Source of the DNA: an uncultured Prevotella sp.
GTDB lineage: Bacteria; Bacteroidota; Bacteroidia; Bacteroidales; Bacteroidaceae
DNA length: 35,946 nt
Assembly: GCA_900315545.1 (NCBI GenBank)
Contig: OMZM01000016.1
Coordinates: 1 to 35,946, forward strand
Direction of reading: 5' to 3'
Each line of letters starts with the position of its first letter. Positions within the stretch are counted from its first letter, which is position 1. The translations under genes and the position numbers were made by a program. The notes below the pieces were generated by a model that was not told the origin of the DNA, ran no database searches, and saw nothing but the letters and a program-made list of their open reading frames with translations. Shown here piece after piece: positions 15,762 to 24,895 of this stretch.

Positions 15762-16418
15762 ATGAAAAAGCATTCAATCTTAACGGCAGCAAAAACGACA
15801 CTTGCTGCATCGGTAGTTGCACTGACAATGAGCGGTTGCGGAACTATCGGAACATCACAGGGCGGTACCGACATCTTGGGAAGCATTCTCGGAGCTGCTA
15901 CCGACGGCAACACCATCACTAATGTCATAACGAGTGTTCTCGGTGCCGACAAGGTTTCGGAGAAAGCACTCATAGGCACATGGCGCTACAGTAGTCCTGG
16001 CTGTGCCTTTACTTCAGACAACCTGCTTGCTAAGGCTGGCGGCGAGGTGGCTGCTACGGAGGTAAAAAACAAGCTACAGACTTACTATTCGCAGATAGGC
16101 ATCAGTTCGTCGAACACTTATATTACTTTCGGCGAGGACAAGTCGTTCAGCGGAAAAATAGATGGAAAGAGCGTCAAGGGTACTTATGTCTACGACCAAA
16201 AGAGTGGTCAGATAACTCTCAAGACACTGCTTTTCTCAGCAAACGGATATGTAAAGCGCAATGGCATGAGTGGCATCGGACTGCTTTTCGAGTCGAAGAA
16301 GATGCTCACACTCTTGCAGACTGTGGCTGCCATGAGCGGCAACTCTGGCGTTCAGACCATTGGCGACTTGAGCAAGAACTACGACGGAGTGAGGGTTGGT
16401 TTCGACATGACGAAGTAG
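15762..16418 (+). CDS. DUF4923 family lipoprotein
   Basis: The 218-residue product has a signal peptide ending in a lipobox (TMSGC, cysteine near residue 26), so it should be anchored in the outer membrane or periplasm. After a Gly/Thr/Ser-rich linker, the segment KALIGTWRYSSPGCAFTSDNLL opens a domain typical of DUF4923. Features include TYITFGEDKSFSG, KSVKGTYVYDQKSGQITL and a C-terminal hydrophobic stretch. This is a Bacteroidota lipocalin-like family with no established function that I know of. It probably shares the helicase promoter. Its stop is only 6 bases from the convergent stop of fkp, with no room for a dedicated terminator between them. Confidence 0.85.
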   Translation: MKKHSILTAAKTTLAASVVALTMSGCGTIGTSQGGTDILGSILGAATDGNTITNVITSVLGADKVSEKALIGTWRYSSPGCAFTSDNLLAKAGGEVAATEVKNKLQTYYSQIGISSSNTYITFGEDKSFSGKIDGKSVKGTYVYDQKSGQITLKTLLFSANGYVKRNGMSGIGLLFESKKMLTLLQTVAAMSGNSGVQTIGDLSKNYDGVRVGFDMTK

Positions 16419-16424
16419 TCGGGG

Positions 16425-19337
16425 TCAGCTTCTGCTGCATTGAAATCCTTGTTTGCTCAGGTTCATTTCCACGAATCGGGCATTCCTGTTAAGCGGGTGT
16501 GCGGTTAGCGTCTCACGAATGCGAACTGCGGCATCCGCATCTTTTGCTATCATATACAAGTACCCGCCTCCTCCGGCACCCGGAAGCTTGTATCCGAGAC
16601 AATAGTCATCGATGACTTTCGTCAGTTGTTCTATTTCCGGCGGGTTTGTTCCGCTGTCGAGCAGTTGGTTCTGCGCCCATGTTTTTCTGACGAGTCGTCC
16701 CATTGTCTCGAAGTTTCCTTGCTGTATAGCCTCGTACATCTGCATGGTATGCTCTTTCATTTGGCGCAGCATCTGCAGCTCGTCACCCTGATTTAGGAAC
16801 ATGCGGCGTACTATTTGCTCAAGTATGAGTTTTGCAGTTCTTGTTATTCCTGTATAGTATAGCATGTGGCAAGGCTGGTATTCGGCTTGTGTGAAAACCT
16901 GTTCGGGCAGCCATCTCACTACTGGCGACTGCATAAATCCGCGTTCTGTCTGCAAAAGTTTCACTCCTTCGAGTATTCCTCCGAACTGGTCTTGCCATCC
17001 TCCGCCAGTCGTCAGCAGCTGTTCGAGCACGAGCGTGCGTTGTCCTATCTCGTTCTTGTCCCATCCAAGACCGCAGAAATTGCTTATTGCGCCGAGCACG
17101 GTGGCTGCCAGAATGCTGCTCGTGCCAAGCCCGCTGCCTGCCGGAATAGCCGACAGGAGTGTTATCTCTATGCCGCATCCGAAGTCTTCGAGTTGCTGTC
17201 GCAGTGTGGAATATTCGCTCATCTGCGTGAAGGAGTAGAATCCTGCGAGCGCCAGCGCAGCCTTTGGAATGGAGAACGGGCTGCCCACCTTGTTGAATTC
17301 AGCCAGTTGTTCGTAGGTTTCCACCACTTCTGTTGCCCCCAAGTCGATGCTTCTGAGCACTATGTGGTATTCCTTCGACGGTCGGATGTATGTCTGTATG
17401 GGCTGTTGTCCGTTGAGTTCTATTGCAAGATTGATGACGTTTCCGCCTTCCATCAGGCAGAACGGCGGTGTGTCGGTCCATCCTCCGGCAATGTCGATGC
17501 GTACTGGTGAGCGTCCCCACACTATCTGGTCGCTGTAGACGTCCATGCGCGGATGCTGCTGATTTCCTATAATTGGCGACACGATGCCGTCGCTCAGCAG
17601 CGAAAAGGCTTTCTTCTGCTGTTCGCCGACGGTTGTCTCGAGTTTCCTGACGATATCGCCTGCCGTGCCGGCATCCACTTTCTCCAGTCGTCGGCGAGCC
17701 CATTCCGAGCGGAACATGGCATCGTTGATGCGTATCATCAGCGGCTCGTCGTCGCCGATGGGGTGTGGCTCTGCTATGTTGCCTTCTGCAAATTCCTTTG
17801 CCGCATCTTCCAAGTCTATCTGATAGAAGACGCTGTGCTGATGGTTTTTGGCAAGGAAAGCCCAGTTGCGGTGTCTGTATTCGCGTCGCTGCAGGTTGAG
17901 CCGGTGCAGGTTGGCATAGTCGGAAATTTCGTCGGCAGACATTTTTTCAGCCGTCGTCCACAGTATTCTTCCTCCGTCCTGCTCTGGCTCGTTCATCATC
18001 CAGCGCAGCACCAGTCCCATGTCGTGTACGTTTTTCACTACCGGGAATATGCGTGCAGCCTGCAGGTCGGTGTCGGCAGGTGTCGTGTTTGCTGCCGACG
18101 ATGCTATGTCGTCTATGTTTATATGTCGTGCGGCAGCCCACATGGCAAACGGCTGTCCTATGAAAAGCGTTGCCGCGTTGCCTATCTTGCCGCGAAAGGC
18201 ATCGCTGAATCCGTATGGCCGCACAGCCCATGCGTCGTCGCCTACGGGCACTATGTCGACACATTGCCCGTCGCGCACGTCAATTTTCCATGCGTTTTCA
18301 GGCACTCCCGTTATGATGTTGTTGCGGCAGATGGTCCAGTCTTCGCCTATCGACGAGTTTTCTATCCATAGGTTTTGGTTTTGCTCGCTTATCTTTATCC
18401 ATACTTCGGAGTTCTGTATGAACATCGACGGGTGTGGTTTCTGCGAGTGGTGCATTATTTCGCGCTGGTCGCTGACAACGTTTTGCAGTCTCAGCGACGA
18501 CGATATTATCTCGCGTGAAGTGCCGAAGTGATAAAATTCGCCTCCCTGCAGCGGTATGACTGCCACGCTCAGGCTGTTCACTTCGTCGTCTGCCAGCGTA
18601 GGCTCGTAGCCCAGAGCGCATCCAAATTCAGAGTAGAGGTCGTACTGCCTGATGCTCTCTCCGTCGTGCGAGCGCTTCATGAGCATGCTTACAGCTCTGT
18701 CGCTGAGCAGCCATACGCCTATGTCGGTGAGGTAGAGATTGTCTCTTTTCAGTTCGTTCAGTTTCTCAACCGACGGCTTTTGCAGCATGCACTTCATGTG
18801 TGCAGGTGTTCTGCGGTCGCAGACGAATACTCCGTGGTTTGTTGCCACTTCGGCATCGAGCCACAGTCCGAGGCACACGACGTCGGCTTCGGGCAGTTTG
18901 GGCAGTGTCTGCGAAGTGCGTATCAGCACGTCGCCGCTGACAATCATGGTATGCAGCGTGTCTGGTGCAGCCTCAATAAGTCTTTCGTACAGAGGTATTT
19001 GCAGTTGAAGAAGGTTCTGCGACAGTTTCTGTCCGCGTTCCCATCTGTAGACGGGTATAGGGGTCAGCACCTTTCCCGACGGTGCGTATGCCGGCAGTCG
19101 TCGGCTCTGTCCACCCGCATGCAGCAGCAGTCTGCGTTCTGATGCTATCCATTCGTCTATGGTCTGCTTGGTACCCGATGCCCTGTATGCTTCTTCGAGC
19201 AGCCATACCGAGCCTCCGCCGGAGCCGAGTTTGCTGCCTATGGGGTCGTTGGAGCAAAACCATTCGTTGCGACTATAGCCCGTAACGTCGTGGAAACACG
19301 ATACGAGGTTGGGTGGGAGAGAGAGAAGTTTCTTCAT
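16425..19337 (-). CDS. fkp: Bifunctional fucokinase / L-fucose-1-phosphate guanylyltransferase
   Basis: Fkp converts L-fucose to fucose-1-phosphate with ATP and then to GDP-fucose with GTP, supplying fucose for Bacteroidota capsules and O-glycoproteins. The 970-residue protein carries both expected halves. The N-terminal pyrophosphorylase domain has GGQSRRLPAYAPSGK at residues 75-89, and a beta-helix-like middle region follows. The C-terminal GHMP kinase has RIDIAGGWTDTPPF, the ATP loop PAGSGLGTSS (about 732-741), GGGWQDQFGG and LPGAGGGGYLY near 918. Length agrees with known Fkp. It is transcribed alone, with a 232-base gap upstream. Salvage of host or dietary fucose is the expected role. Confidence 0.95.
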   Translation of the reverse strand: MKKLLSLPPNLVSCFHDVTGYSRNEWFCSNDPIGSKLGSGGGSVWLLEEAYRASGTKQTIDEWIASERRLLLHAGGQSRRLPAYAPSGKVLTPIPVYRWERGQKLSQNLLQLQIPLYERLIEAAPDTLHTMIVSGDVLIRTSQTLPKLPEADVVCLGLWLDAEVATNHGVFVCDRRTPAHMKCMLQKPSVEKLNELKRDNLYLTDIGVWLLSDRAVSMLMKRSHDGESIRQYDLYSEFGCALGYEPTLADDEVNSLSVAVIPLQGGEFYHFGTSREIISSSLRLQNVVSDQREIMHHSQKPHPSMFIQNSEVWIKISEQNQNLWIENSSIGEDWTICRNNIITGVPENAWKIDVRDGQCVDIVPVGDDAWAVRPYGFSDAFRGKIGNAATLFIGQPFAMWAAARHINIDDIASSAANTTPADTDLQAARIFPVVKNVHDMGLVLRWMMNEPEQDGGRILWTTAEKMSADEISDYANLHRLNLQRREYRHRNWAFLAKNHQHSVFYQIDLEDAAKEFAEGNIAEPHPIGDDEPLMIRINDAMFRSEWARRRLEKVDAGTAGDIVRKLETTVGEQQKKAFSLLSDGIVSPIIGNQQHPRMDVYSDQIVWGRSPVRIDIAGGWTDTPPFCLMEGGNVINLAIELNGQQPIQTYIRPSKEYHIVLRSIDLGATEVVETYEQLAEFNKVGSPFSIPKAALALAGFYSFTQMSEYSTLRQQLEDFGCGIEITLLSAIPAGSGLGTSSILAATVLGAISNFCGLGWDKNEIGQRTLVLEQLLTTGGGWQDQFGGILEGVKLLQTERGFMQSPVVRWLPEQVFTQAEYQPCHMLYYTGITRTAKLILEQIVRRMFLNQGDELQMLRQMKEHTMQMYEAIQQGNFETMGRLVRKTWAQNQLLDSGTNPPEIEQLTKVIDDYCLGYKLPGAGGGGYLYMIAKDADAAVRIRETLTAHPLNRNARFVEMNLSKQGFQCSRS

Positions 19338-19424
19338 TTGTCTGTATGTTTGTTCTGGTTTAGACTTATTTGCTGACTGTCAGCGAGTTATGTCTTTTAA
19401 TCTACAATCCTTTTTTATGTCGTA

Positions 19425-19541
19425 GTTACAGGTAGTCTGTAGTTTTGTTACAAGCACTCCGTAACGTCGTGACAAGTATTTTGTAATGGTGTTACAGAGT
19501 GCTTGTAACAGGATTACAGAATTTTTTAGAAATCCTGTAAT
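19425..19541. repeat. 22-bp-period palindromic array (stand-alone)
   Basis: Four 22-bp units start exactly at 19425, 19447, 19469 and 19491, followed by a related palindromic end unit at 19513-19541. Units follow GTKACA-N10-TGTAR. The second and fourth units form an 18-of-19 inverted repeat with each other (GTTACAAGCACTCCGTAAC and GTTACAGAGTGCTTGTAAC). The end unit can fold as ATTACAG...CTGTAAT. It occupies the gap between fkp and the YfhO gene without the flanking left and right blocks seen elsewhere. Confidence 0.78.
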
Positions 19542-19569
19542 TTCCCGTGGGCTTTCCCAAGTGTTATGC

Positions 19570-22155
19570 TTATGCCTCAGAAGAGTCCTGTTTCTTGTTC
19601 TTACCCATTGATTTTCTGATGGTTATGCCTGCCACTACAAGTATGCTCAGAATGAGTATGGCAATGGCAACGTAAGCCACCGTTTCGGTCATCGCCACCG
19701 ACTTTGGTCTGAAACTGAGCACGATGTCATGCTTTCCTGCATCCACCTTTATGGCTCTCAGCACGTAGTTGACGCGTCCGACAGGCGTGTCTTTTCCGTC
19801 GACGGTGGCAGTCCATCCCGGATAGTATATCTCTGAGAATACAATCACGCCTCCGTTCTTGCTGTCAGCCGTATAGTGCAGTTCGTTCGGCGCATACGAC
19901 TTTATCTCTACGAGCGACGTTTCCGCCTGCTCATTGCTTGTGCCCAAGATGTCCTCGAAGCGTTTGTCAGCCACAGCCTCGTGGCGCAGTTTCAGCCTGC
20001 CCAGCGCCTCCAGCTCCTTGTTGGCATTGTCGGTATATTCCACCTTGTCTACAAACCATGCGTTGCCGTAGGTGTAGATGTTTTGCAGCGCTACCGAACG
20101 ACCGTCTTGCAGCGGGAAGATGAAATATTTGGTGTTGAGCATGTTTATCACCGGGAACAGCGAGTCGCCGTTGATTTTCGACATGTCGCCGGCGTTCTCA
20201 GCCACAGCCTCCATGAGTTTCTGCATCTCCTTCTGGCTCGCATGCTCACCGTTTGGCGCAATGTAGGCATCAATGAGCTCCTGATATCGGCGCAGCTTGG
20301 CAGCGTGATAGCCTCCGATACTCTTGTGATAGAACGATGTCTCGCTCTCGTTGAAAGCATTTGAAGCCACGTTGAACACGCGGTAGTCGGGCGATTCGTC
20401 CTGCAGTATCATCTCGTCAGCCTGCGACTTCTCGTGAGGCAGGTCGCGCACACTCTTCTCTACAAACATGCTGTCGTTGAGATAGCGCTTGTTTATAGTC
20501 CACATGTCGCCTATGCACAATACAATCATCGCGCCAATCATCCATTCAGCCTTAATCTTCCTGTACTTGAAAAGCAGTATCAGCGCCATGCCAGCGGCTA
20601 TTATGAAGAACGAACGCCAGCAGTCGGCAGTGAAGATGCTGCGACGCATGTTCTCAATGCTGGAAATGAAACTGTTGAGCAGGTCTTGCGGTATCTGCGG
20701 TATCTGCGAATACTGCTTTACTTCGTCGGGCAGTATGAAGTCGGAGAAGAATACCGACGGCATGACGGCAAACAGCAGTGCGATGCCAGCGGTAAGTCCG
20801 AAACTGACATACACATACTTCATCTTGCGCCGGAGCATCTCCTCCGGCTCGTCGACGATGCGTTTCAGAGCCATCATGGCAAGCAGCGGTATGGCAAACT
20901 CGGCTACGACAAGTATGGAACTCGGCGTGCGGAACTTGGCATACATAGGCATGTAGTCGATGAAGAAGTCGGTCAGCGGCATGAAATTCTTACCCCACGA
21001 CAGCAGTACCGACAGCACTGTGGCAGCAAGAAGCGCCCACTTCATCGGTCCGCGAACAATGAACAGTCCGAGAATGAATAGCATAAGCACGAAAGCACCC
21101 ACATATACGGGTCCGCTCGTCATAGGCTGTGTGCCCCAGTATTGTATGACGTTGTTGTAGATATTGTCTATTCCGTACATCTGCTGGAAGCTGTCGAGCA
21201 CCTCCGGCGATGCATGCTTCATGGCTTGTTCGTTCTGTCCCATAGGCATGCTTGCGCCTCCCTTAGTGTTAGGCACGAGCAATGTCCAGGTCTCGTCGAT
21301 GCCATACGACCACTGAGTGATATAGTCGCGGTCGAGCCCGCTGCTGGTCTGCTGTGCGGCATCGTTGTTCTTCACGAGCTCGCTTTTGCCCCTGAGCGAC
21401 TCCTTAGAGTATTCCCAAGTGTGGTAAAGGTTTGATATGTTGACGAGAATGCCGACAAGTGCGGCAGCCAAGCACACAGCCGTAGCCTTGAAGAACTGCT
21501 GCAACTGCTTCTTTCTCACGGCATCGGCAAGGAAAGCCAGCACCATGAAGAATATGAGGAACAGGTAGTAATATGTCATCTGAACGTGGTTGGCTTTCAC
21601 TTCAAACGCCGTGAACAGCGCCGTCAGCACAAAGCCCCACAGGTATTTGCCGCGATAGGCAACCACAACGCCGGCAATCATCGGTGGCAGATATGCCAAA
21701 GCATACACTTTCCAGATGTGTCCGGCAGCAATGATGATGAAGAAGTACGACGAGAAAGCCCATATTATGGCTCCCAAAGCAGCCATTGAGCGACGGAAAT
21801 CGAACGCACGGAGCAGGATGTAGAAGCCCAGCAGGAAGGCAAACACATACCATACGTTCTCCGGCAGCCACAGGTGATAAGCCTTCATCACCTCGTTCAG
21901 CCCGTCGGTACTGGCATAAGAAGGTGCCGTCTGGTAGGTAGGCATGCCTCCGAACATGTTGTTCGACCATCGCGTACGCTCGCCTGTCTGGGCAAAATAG
22001 TCCTCAAACTCGTGTCCGGCATTGCGTCCGGCAGCGGCATCGTGCTGGAAAAGTATCCTGCCCTCTATGTCGGCAGGAAAAAAATATGCGAAAGAAATAA
22101 CTGCAAAAAGCAGCACAGCCACTACGTCGGGCAATATGTGTTTCAAATTTTTCAT
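19570..22155 (-). CDS. YfhO family integral membrane protein
   Basis: The 861-residue protein has about a dozen hydrophobic transmembrane segments in a GT-C-like arrangement. The N-terminal helix ILPDVVAVLLFAVISFAYFF is followed by a large loop with LFQHDAAAGRNAGHEFEDYF, an acidic-residue loop typical of the family. A multi-helix core follows, then an extracytoplasmic domain (about residues 540-800) ending in FSEIYYPGWTATVDGK, the hallmark of YfhO proteins, and VLRAIKVDAGKHDIVLSFRP. A last membrane helix and a short basic tail complete it. In Firmicutes YfhO glycosylates lipoteichoic acid; Bacteroidota members are uncharacterised as far as I know. A glycosyl-transfer role on lipid-linked sugars is inferred. 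The gene appears monocistronic. Confidence 0.9.
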   Translation of the reverse strand: MKNLKHILPDVVAVLLFAVISFAYFFPADIEGRILFQHDAAAGRNAGHEFEDYFAQTGERTRWSNNMFGGMPTYQTAPSYASTDGLNEVMKAYHLWLPENVWYVFAFLLGFYILLRAFDFRRSMAALGAIIWAFSSYFFIIIAAGHIWKVYALAYLPPMIAGVVVAYRGKYLWGFVLTALFTAFEVKANHVQMTYYYLFLIFFMVLAFLADAVRKKQLQQFFKATAVCLAAALVGILVNISNLYHTWEYSKESLRGKSELVKNNDAAQQTSSGLDRDYITQWSYGIDETWTLLVPNTKGGASMPMGQNEQAMKHASPEVLDSFQQMYGIDNIYNNVIQYWGTQPMTSGPVYVGAFVLMLFILGLFIVRGPMKWALLAATVLSVLLSWGKNFMPLTDFFIDYMPMYAKFRTPSSILVVAEFAIPLLAMMALKRIVDEPEEMLRRKMKYVYVSFGLTAGIALLFAVMPSVFFSDFILPDEVKQYSQIPQIPQDLLNSFISSIENMRRSIFTADCWRSFFIIAAGMALILLFKYRKIKAEWMIGAMIVLCIGDMWTINKRYLNDSMFVEKSVRDLPHEKSQADEMILQDESPDYRVFNVASNAFNESETSFYHKSIGGYHAAKLRRYQELIDAYIAPNGEHASQKEMQKLMEAVAENAGDMSKINGDSLFPVINMLNTKYFIFPLQDGRSVALQNIYTYGNAWFVDKVEYTDNANKELEALGRLKLRHEAVADKRFEDILGTSNEQAETSLVEIKSYAPNELHYTADSKNGGVIVFSEIYYPGWTATVDGKDTPVGRVNYVLRAIKVDAGKHDIVLSFRPKSVAMTETVAYVAIAILILSILVVAGITIRKSMGKNKKQDSSEA

Positions 22156-22214
22156 AACTGTTGAACGTTTATTTTATATTCTTCAAATCCTCATGCGAGG
22201 ACAAATCAATGCTG

Positions 22215-22222
22215 CAAAAGTA
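22215..22222 (-). promoter_or_regulatory. Possible -7 element for the YfhO gene
   Basis: The minus strand reads TACTTTTG here, 60 bases upstream of the start, matching TAnnTTTG. I see no convincing TTTG at the expected -33 distance, so this is a weak call. Confidence 0.35.
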
Positions 22223-22290
22223 CAAATAAAAATCGAAATCAGCCACCTATTAATATTATAATTGGCTGTTTTGCACTGAAATATGTGCTT

Positions 22291-23424
22291 TCAGAAATTG
22301 TTAATGGCATGTATGACCGTGTCAACCTCATCGTCTGTCATTGCCTGATGGCACGGCAGCGAGAGCTCCTCGCGGTGTATCTGCTCGGTTATGGGCAGCG
22401 ACAGGTGTGCAAACTGTGGGTAGCAGTGCTGCCTGTGGGGTGGAATGGGGTAGTGAATCATTGTTTCCACGCCTTGCTCTTGCAGGAACTGTTGCAGTTC
22501 GTCGCGCCGTTTGGAAAATACGGGAAATATGTGGTAGACATTGTCGCGGCTGCCGTTGCAAGTTATCCTTACGTCATCGTGGCTGATTTCCGTCTCGTAT
22601 CTGCGCGCAATTTCCTTTCTGCGGCGGTTGTCATCGGCAAGATATTTCAGCTTAATGCTCAGCAGCGCCGCCTGTATCTCGTCTATGCGGCTGTTTCTGC
22701 CACAATGGTTGAAGACGTATTTGCGTGCCGAGCCGTAGTTGCCGAGCGAGCGGACAGTGTCTGCCAGCTTGTCGTCGTCGGTGGTAACGGCACCCGCATC
22801 GCCCATAGCGCCGAGATTTTTGCCAGGATAGAAACTGTGTCCGGCAGCATCGCCTATGCTGCCCGTGCGCCTCAGTGTTGCTGTTTCTGACAAAGCATCA
22901 GCCTGACCGTCTGCAAAATACAGGCATCCGTGAGCCTGAGCATTGTCTTCTATGAGTTTCAGACTGTGCCTGCGGCATATCTCGCCAATATCTTCGGTGT
23001 AGGCGCAGCGACCATACAGATGCACGAGGAGTATGGCTCTGGTCTTCTGACTTATGCTTTCCTCTATCTTTGTGTAGTCAATCTGCAGGCTGTTGATGTC
23101 CGGCTCAACCATCACGGGCACCAGTCCGTTCTCTGTTATGGCAAGTATAGATGCGATGTATGTGTTTGCCGGAACGATGACTTCGTCGCCTTTCTGCATG
23201 ACACCCATCTCGATGTATGCTCTGAATATGAGTGTCAGTGCATCCAGTCCGTTGCCACAGCCTATGCAGTGCCTGGTGCCGATGAAGTCGGCATAGCTGT
23301 TCTCGAAGGCAGTTGTTTGTGTGCCCTTCAGATACCATCCGCTTCTAACAACATTGTCGACGGCGGCAGAAATCTCTTCGCCATGCATGGCAGTGATACG
23401 GTTAAGGTCTAAATATCTTATCAT
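22291..23424 (-). CDS. DegT/DnrJ/EryC1/StrS PLP-dependent sugar aminotransferase (FdtB/QdtB-like)
   Basis: This family aminates dTDP- or UDP-keto sugars using PLP. The 377-residue protein shows IGCGNGLDALTLIFRAY near 54, DEVIVPANTYIAS near 80, the PLP-contacting EDNAQAHG near 159 and the Schiff-base lysine K202 in HSFYPGKNLGAMGD. I chose the ATG at 23424 (MIRYLDLNRI); the longer start at 23529 adds 35 unrelated residues and overlaps the upstream gene. With rfbB and an FdtA-like isomerase in the same transcription unit, the likely substrate is dTDP-3-keto-6-deoxyhexose, giving a 3-amino-3,6-dideoxy sugar (Fuc3N or Qui3N). Which epimer is made cannot be read from the sequence. Confidence 0.88.
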   Translation of the reverse strand: MIRYLDLNRITAMHGEEISAAVDNVVRSGWYLKGTQTTAFENSYADFIGTRHCIGCGNGLDALTLIFRAYIEMGVMQKGDEVIVPANTYIASILAITENGLVPVMVEPDINSLQIDYTKIEESISQKTRAILLVHLYGRCAYTEDIGEICRRHSLKLIEDNAQAHGCLYFADGQADALSETATLRRTGSIGDAAGHSFYPGKNLGAMGDAGAVTTDDDKLADTVRSLGNYGSARKYVFNHCGRNSRIDEIQAALLSIKLKYLADDNRRRKEIARRYETEISHDDVRITCNGSRDNVYHIFPVFSKRRDELQQFLQEQGVETMIHYPIPPHRQHCYPQFAHLSLPITEQIHREELSLPCHQAMTDDEVDTVIHAINNF

Positions 23425-23485
23425 CTTCAGATTTATGTTTTGTTTCTGCTCGTCCTGACTGCCTGCTTTGTCGTGATGGGTGGTG

Positions 23486-24442
23486 TCAGAACGTGCATTC
23501 GTAAGTGTCGTAGCATACGGCACGCGCACCGAATCCTTCTTTCTGGAACAGCAGATTGCGGTTCAGCATGTGGCAGTCTTTTCCTGTTGACTTGCCGAAA
23601 TCAAAATATTTGTAGTTGGAAAATGCTTCATCGTTGATGATATGGTCGAACAACAGGTCAATCGCTCCGCAGTTCTTGCCTTCGTGTGAAGCAGAAATGT
23701 ATTGAGAATGTATGGTCGTCGACGTTACGTAGAGTACTGTTCCGCCAATGGTTTTGCCGTCTTTCTGTGCAACAAACAGTCTTATGTTTTTGGGGAAACG
23801 ACTGTGCAGAAGCATAATTTCGTCAACCGTATGTACCGGTTTTACGCCATGTTGCTCCATGAGATTTGCCTCAAGAATGTCCCAAAATGTGTGGTAGTCT
23901 TCCGATTCTGCTATAGTCAGCCCTTCGCGCTGTGCCTTTCTGATGCCAGAACGTCGCGACTCGATGAATCCGAGACGGTCTGCCAGGTATATCGTTGATG
24001 ATATGTCACGCTCCAGCAGATGTGAGTTGCACACCGTAAACAGTGCATACAGGTCTTCGTCAGACGGTTGCGTGAAATAAATATAAGGTATAGCCCTATA
24101 GATAAAACGGCTTATTCCCTGACTCATGAGATATCCTCGCAACTCGGAAAAGCAGCCGATAATGGTCTCTGCCTTAGTCTTTCCGTCGGTTACCAGTCCT
24201 CCGTAAGTCAGTCCCTGATGGCTGTAGAGAGTGCCGTCGTCAATGTTTGCCGGCAGCAGGGCGCACAGTTTGTGCTTGTCGTTGTAGAACATGAGCGAGA
24301 AATCGGCAAACCTGTCGGCATGATAGTCCATGTAGTTGCGGTCGAAAAGGAATGTTCCATTCTTCGACTTAGCTACAAATTCGTCCCATTCGGCTGCTTT
24401 CTCGGCTGTGTATCTCTCTATGTTTATAATCTTCTTATACAC
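23486..24442 (-). CDS. GNAT/FemAB-like acyltransferase of the dTDP-amino-sugar cluster
   Basis: The 318-residue protein looks like a GNAT/FemAB-fold transferase. The N-terminal half contains FVAKSKNGTFLFDRNYMDYH and a GLTYGGLV segment. The C-terminal half contains FVAQKDGKTIGGTVLYVTS, which resembles the acyl-CoA-binding core, and YISASHEGKNCGAIDLLFDHII followed by FDFGKST, typical of the Acetyltransf_6 group. There is no signal peptide or membrane helix. Its place between the ketoisomerase and the aminotransferase makes N-acylation of the amino sugar the best guess, though the transferred group and acceptor are unknown. It lies 36 bases after the isomerase gene and 61 bases before the aminotransferase start. 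Confidence 0.75.
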   Translation of the reverse strand: MYKKIINIERYTAEKAAEWDEFVAKSKNGTFLFDRNYMDYHADRFADFSLMFYNDKHKLCALLPANIDDGTLYSHQGLTYGGLVTDGKTKAETIIGCFSELRGYLMSQGISRFIYRAIPYIYFTQPSDEDLYALFTVCNSHLLERDISSTIYLADRLGFIESRRSGIRKAQREGLTIAESEDYHTFWDILEANLMEQHGVKPVHTVDEIMLLHSRFPKNIRLFVAQKDGKTIGGTVLYVTSTTIHSQYISASHEGKNCGAIDLLFDHIINDEAFSNYKYFDFGKSTGKDCHMLNRNLLFQKEGFGARAVCYDTYECTF

Positions 24443-24478
24443 TTTTTTACACGTTGCAAACTGTGTTTTACTCTATGT

Positions 24479-24895
24479 TTATTGTTCTTTTTTCCATCTG
24501 ATGAACTCGTTGTAGTCGCGAATATAGTCTTCTTCTTCAAACTTTTCGGAAGCCAGTACGAGACAAACGGCACCAGACGAGAAGTCATCGAGCGTTCTCC
24601 ATGTTCCAGGTTCGATAATCAGTCCCTGCCAAGCGTGATTCAACAGATACACCTCGCTATGCTCACCGTTGTCGAGAGTAACGTGGAAAGAGCCGCTGAG
24701 AGCAATCACGAGTTGTGTCAGTTGCTTGTGTGCATGTCCTCCTCTGCATTCGCCTCCCGGCACGTCATACACCCAGTAGGCGCGCTTTATGTCGAAAGGG
24801 ATGTTTGTAGACGACTCTGCTACGGTCAGGTTGCCACGCAGGTCTACAATCTTCGGCAACTCAATTATCTTTCCTATTGTGTTCGTCGCATTCAT
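24479..24895 (-). CDS. dTDP-4-keto-6-deoxyglucose 3,4-ketoisomerase (FdtA/QdtA-like cupin)
   Basis: This small cupin moves the keto group of dTDP-4-keto-6-deoxyglucose from C4 to C3, preparing it for 3-amination. The 138-residue length is typical. The protein shows the family opening IIELPKIVDLRGNLTVAE, the catalytic HxH in RGGHAHKQL (H54 and H56), the GSFHVTLDNG cupin strand and the C-terminal signature LVLASEKFEEEDYIRDYNEF. FdtA and QdtA differ in C4 stereochemistry and are not separable by eye. The start overlaps the end of the upstream sigma-region-4-like gene by 35 bases, which suggests translational coupling. Confidence 0.9.
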   Translation of the reverse strand: MNATNTIGKIIELPKIVDLRGNLTVAESSTNIPFDIKRAYWVYDVPGGECRGGHAHKQLTQLVIALSGSFHVTLDNGEHSEVYLLNHAWQGLIIEPGTWRTLDDFSSGAVCLVLASEKFEEEDYIRDYNEFIRWKKEQ

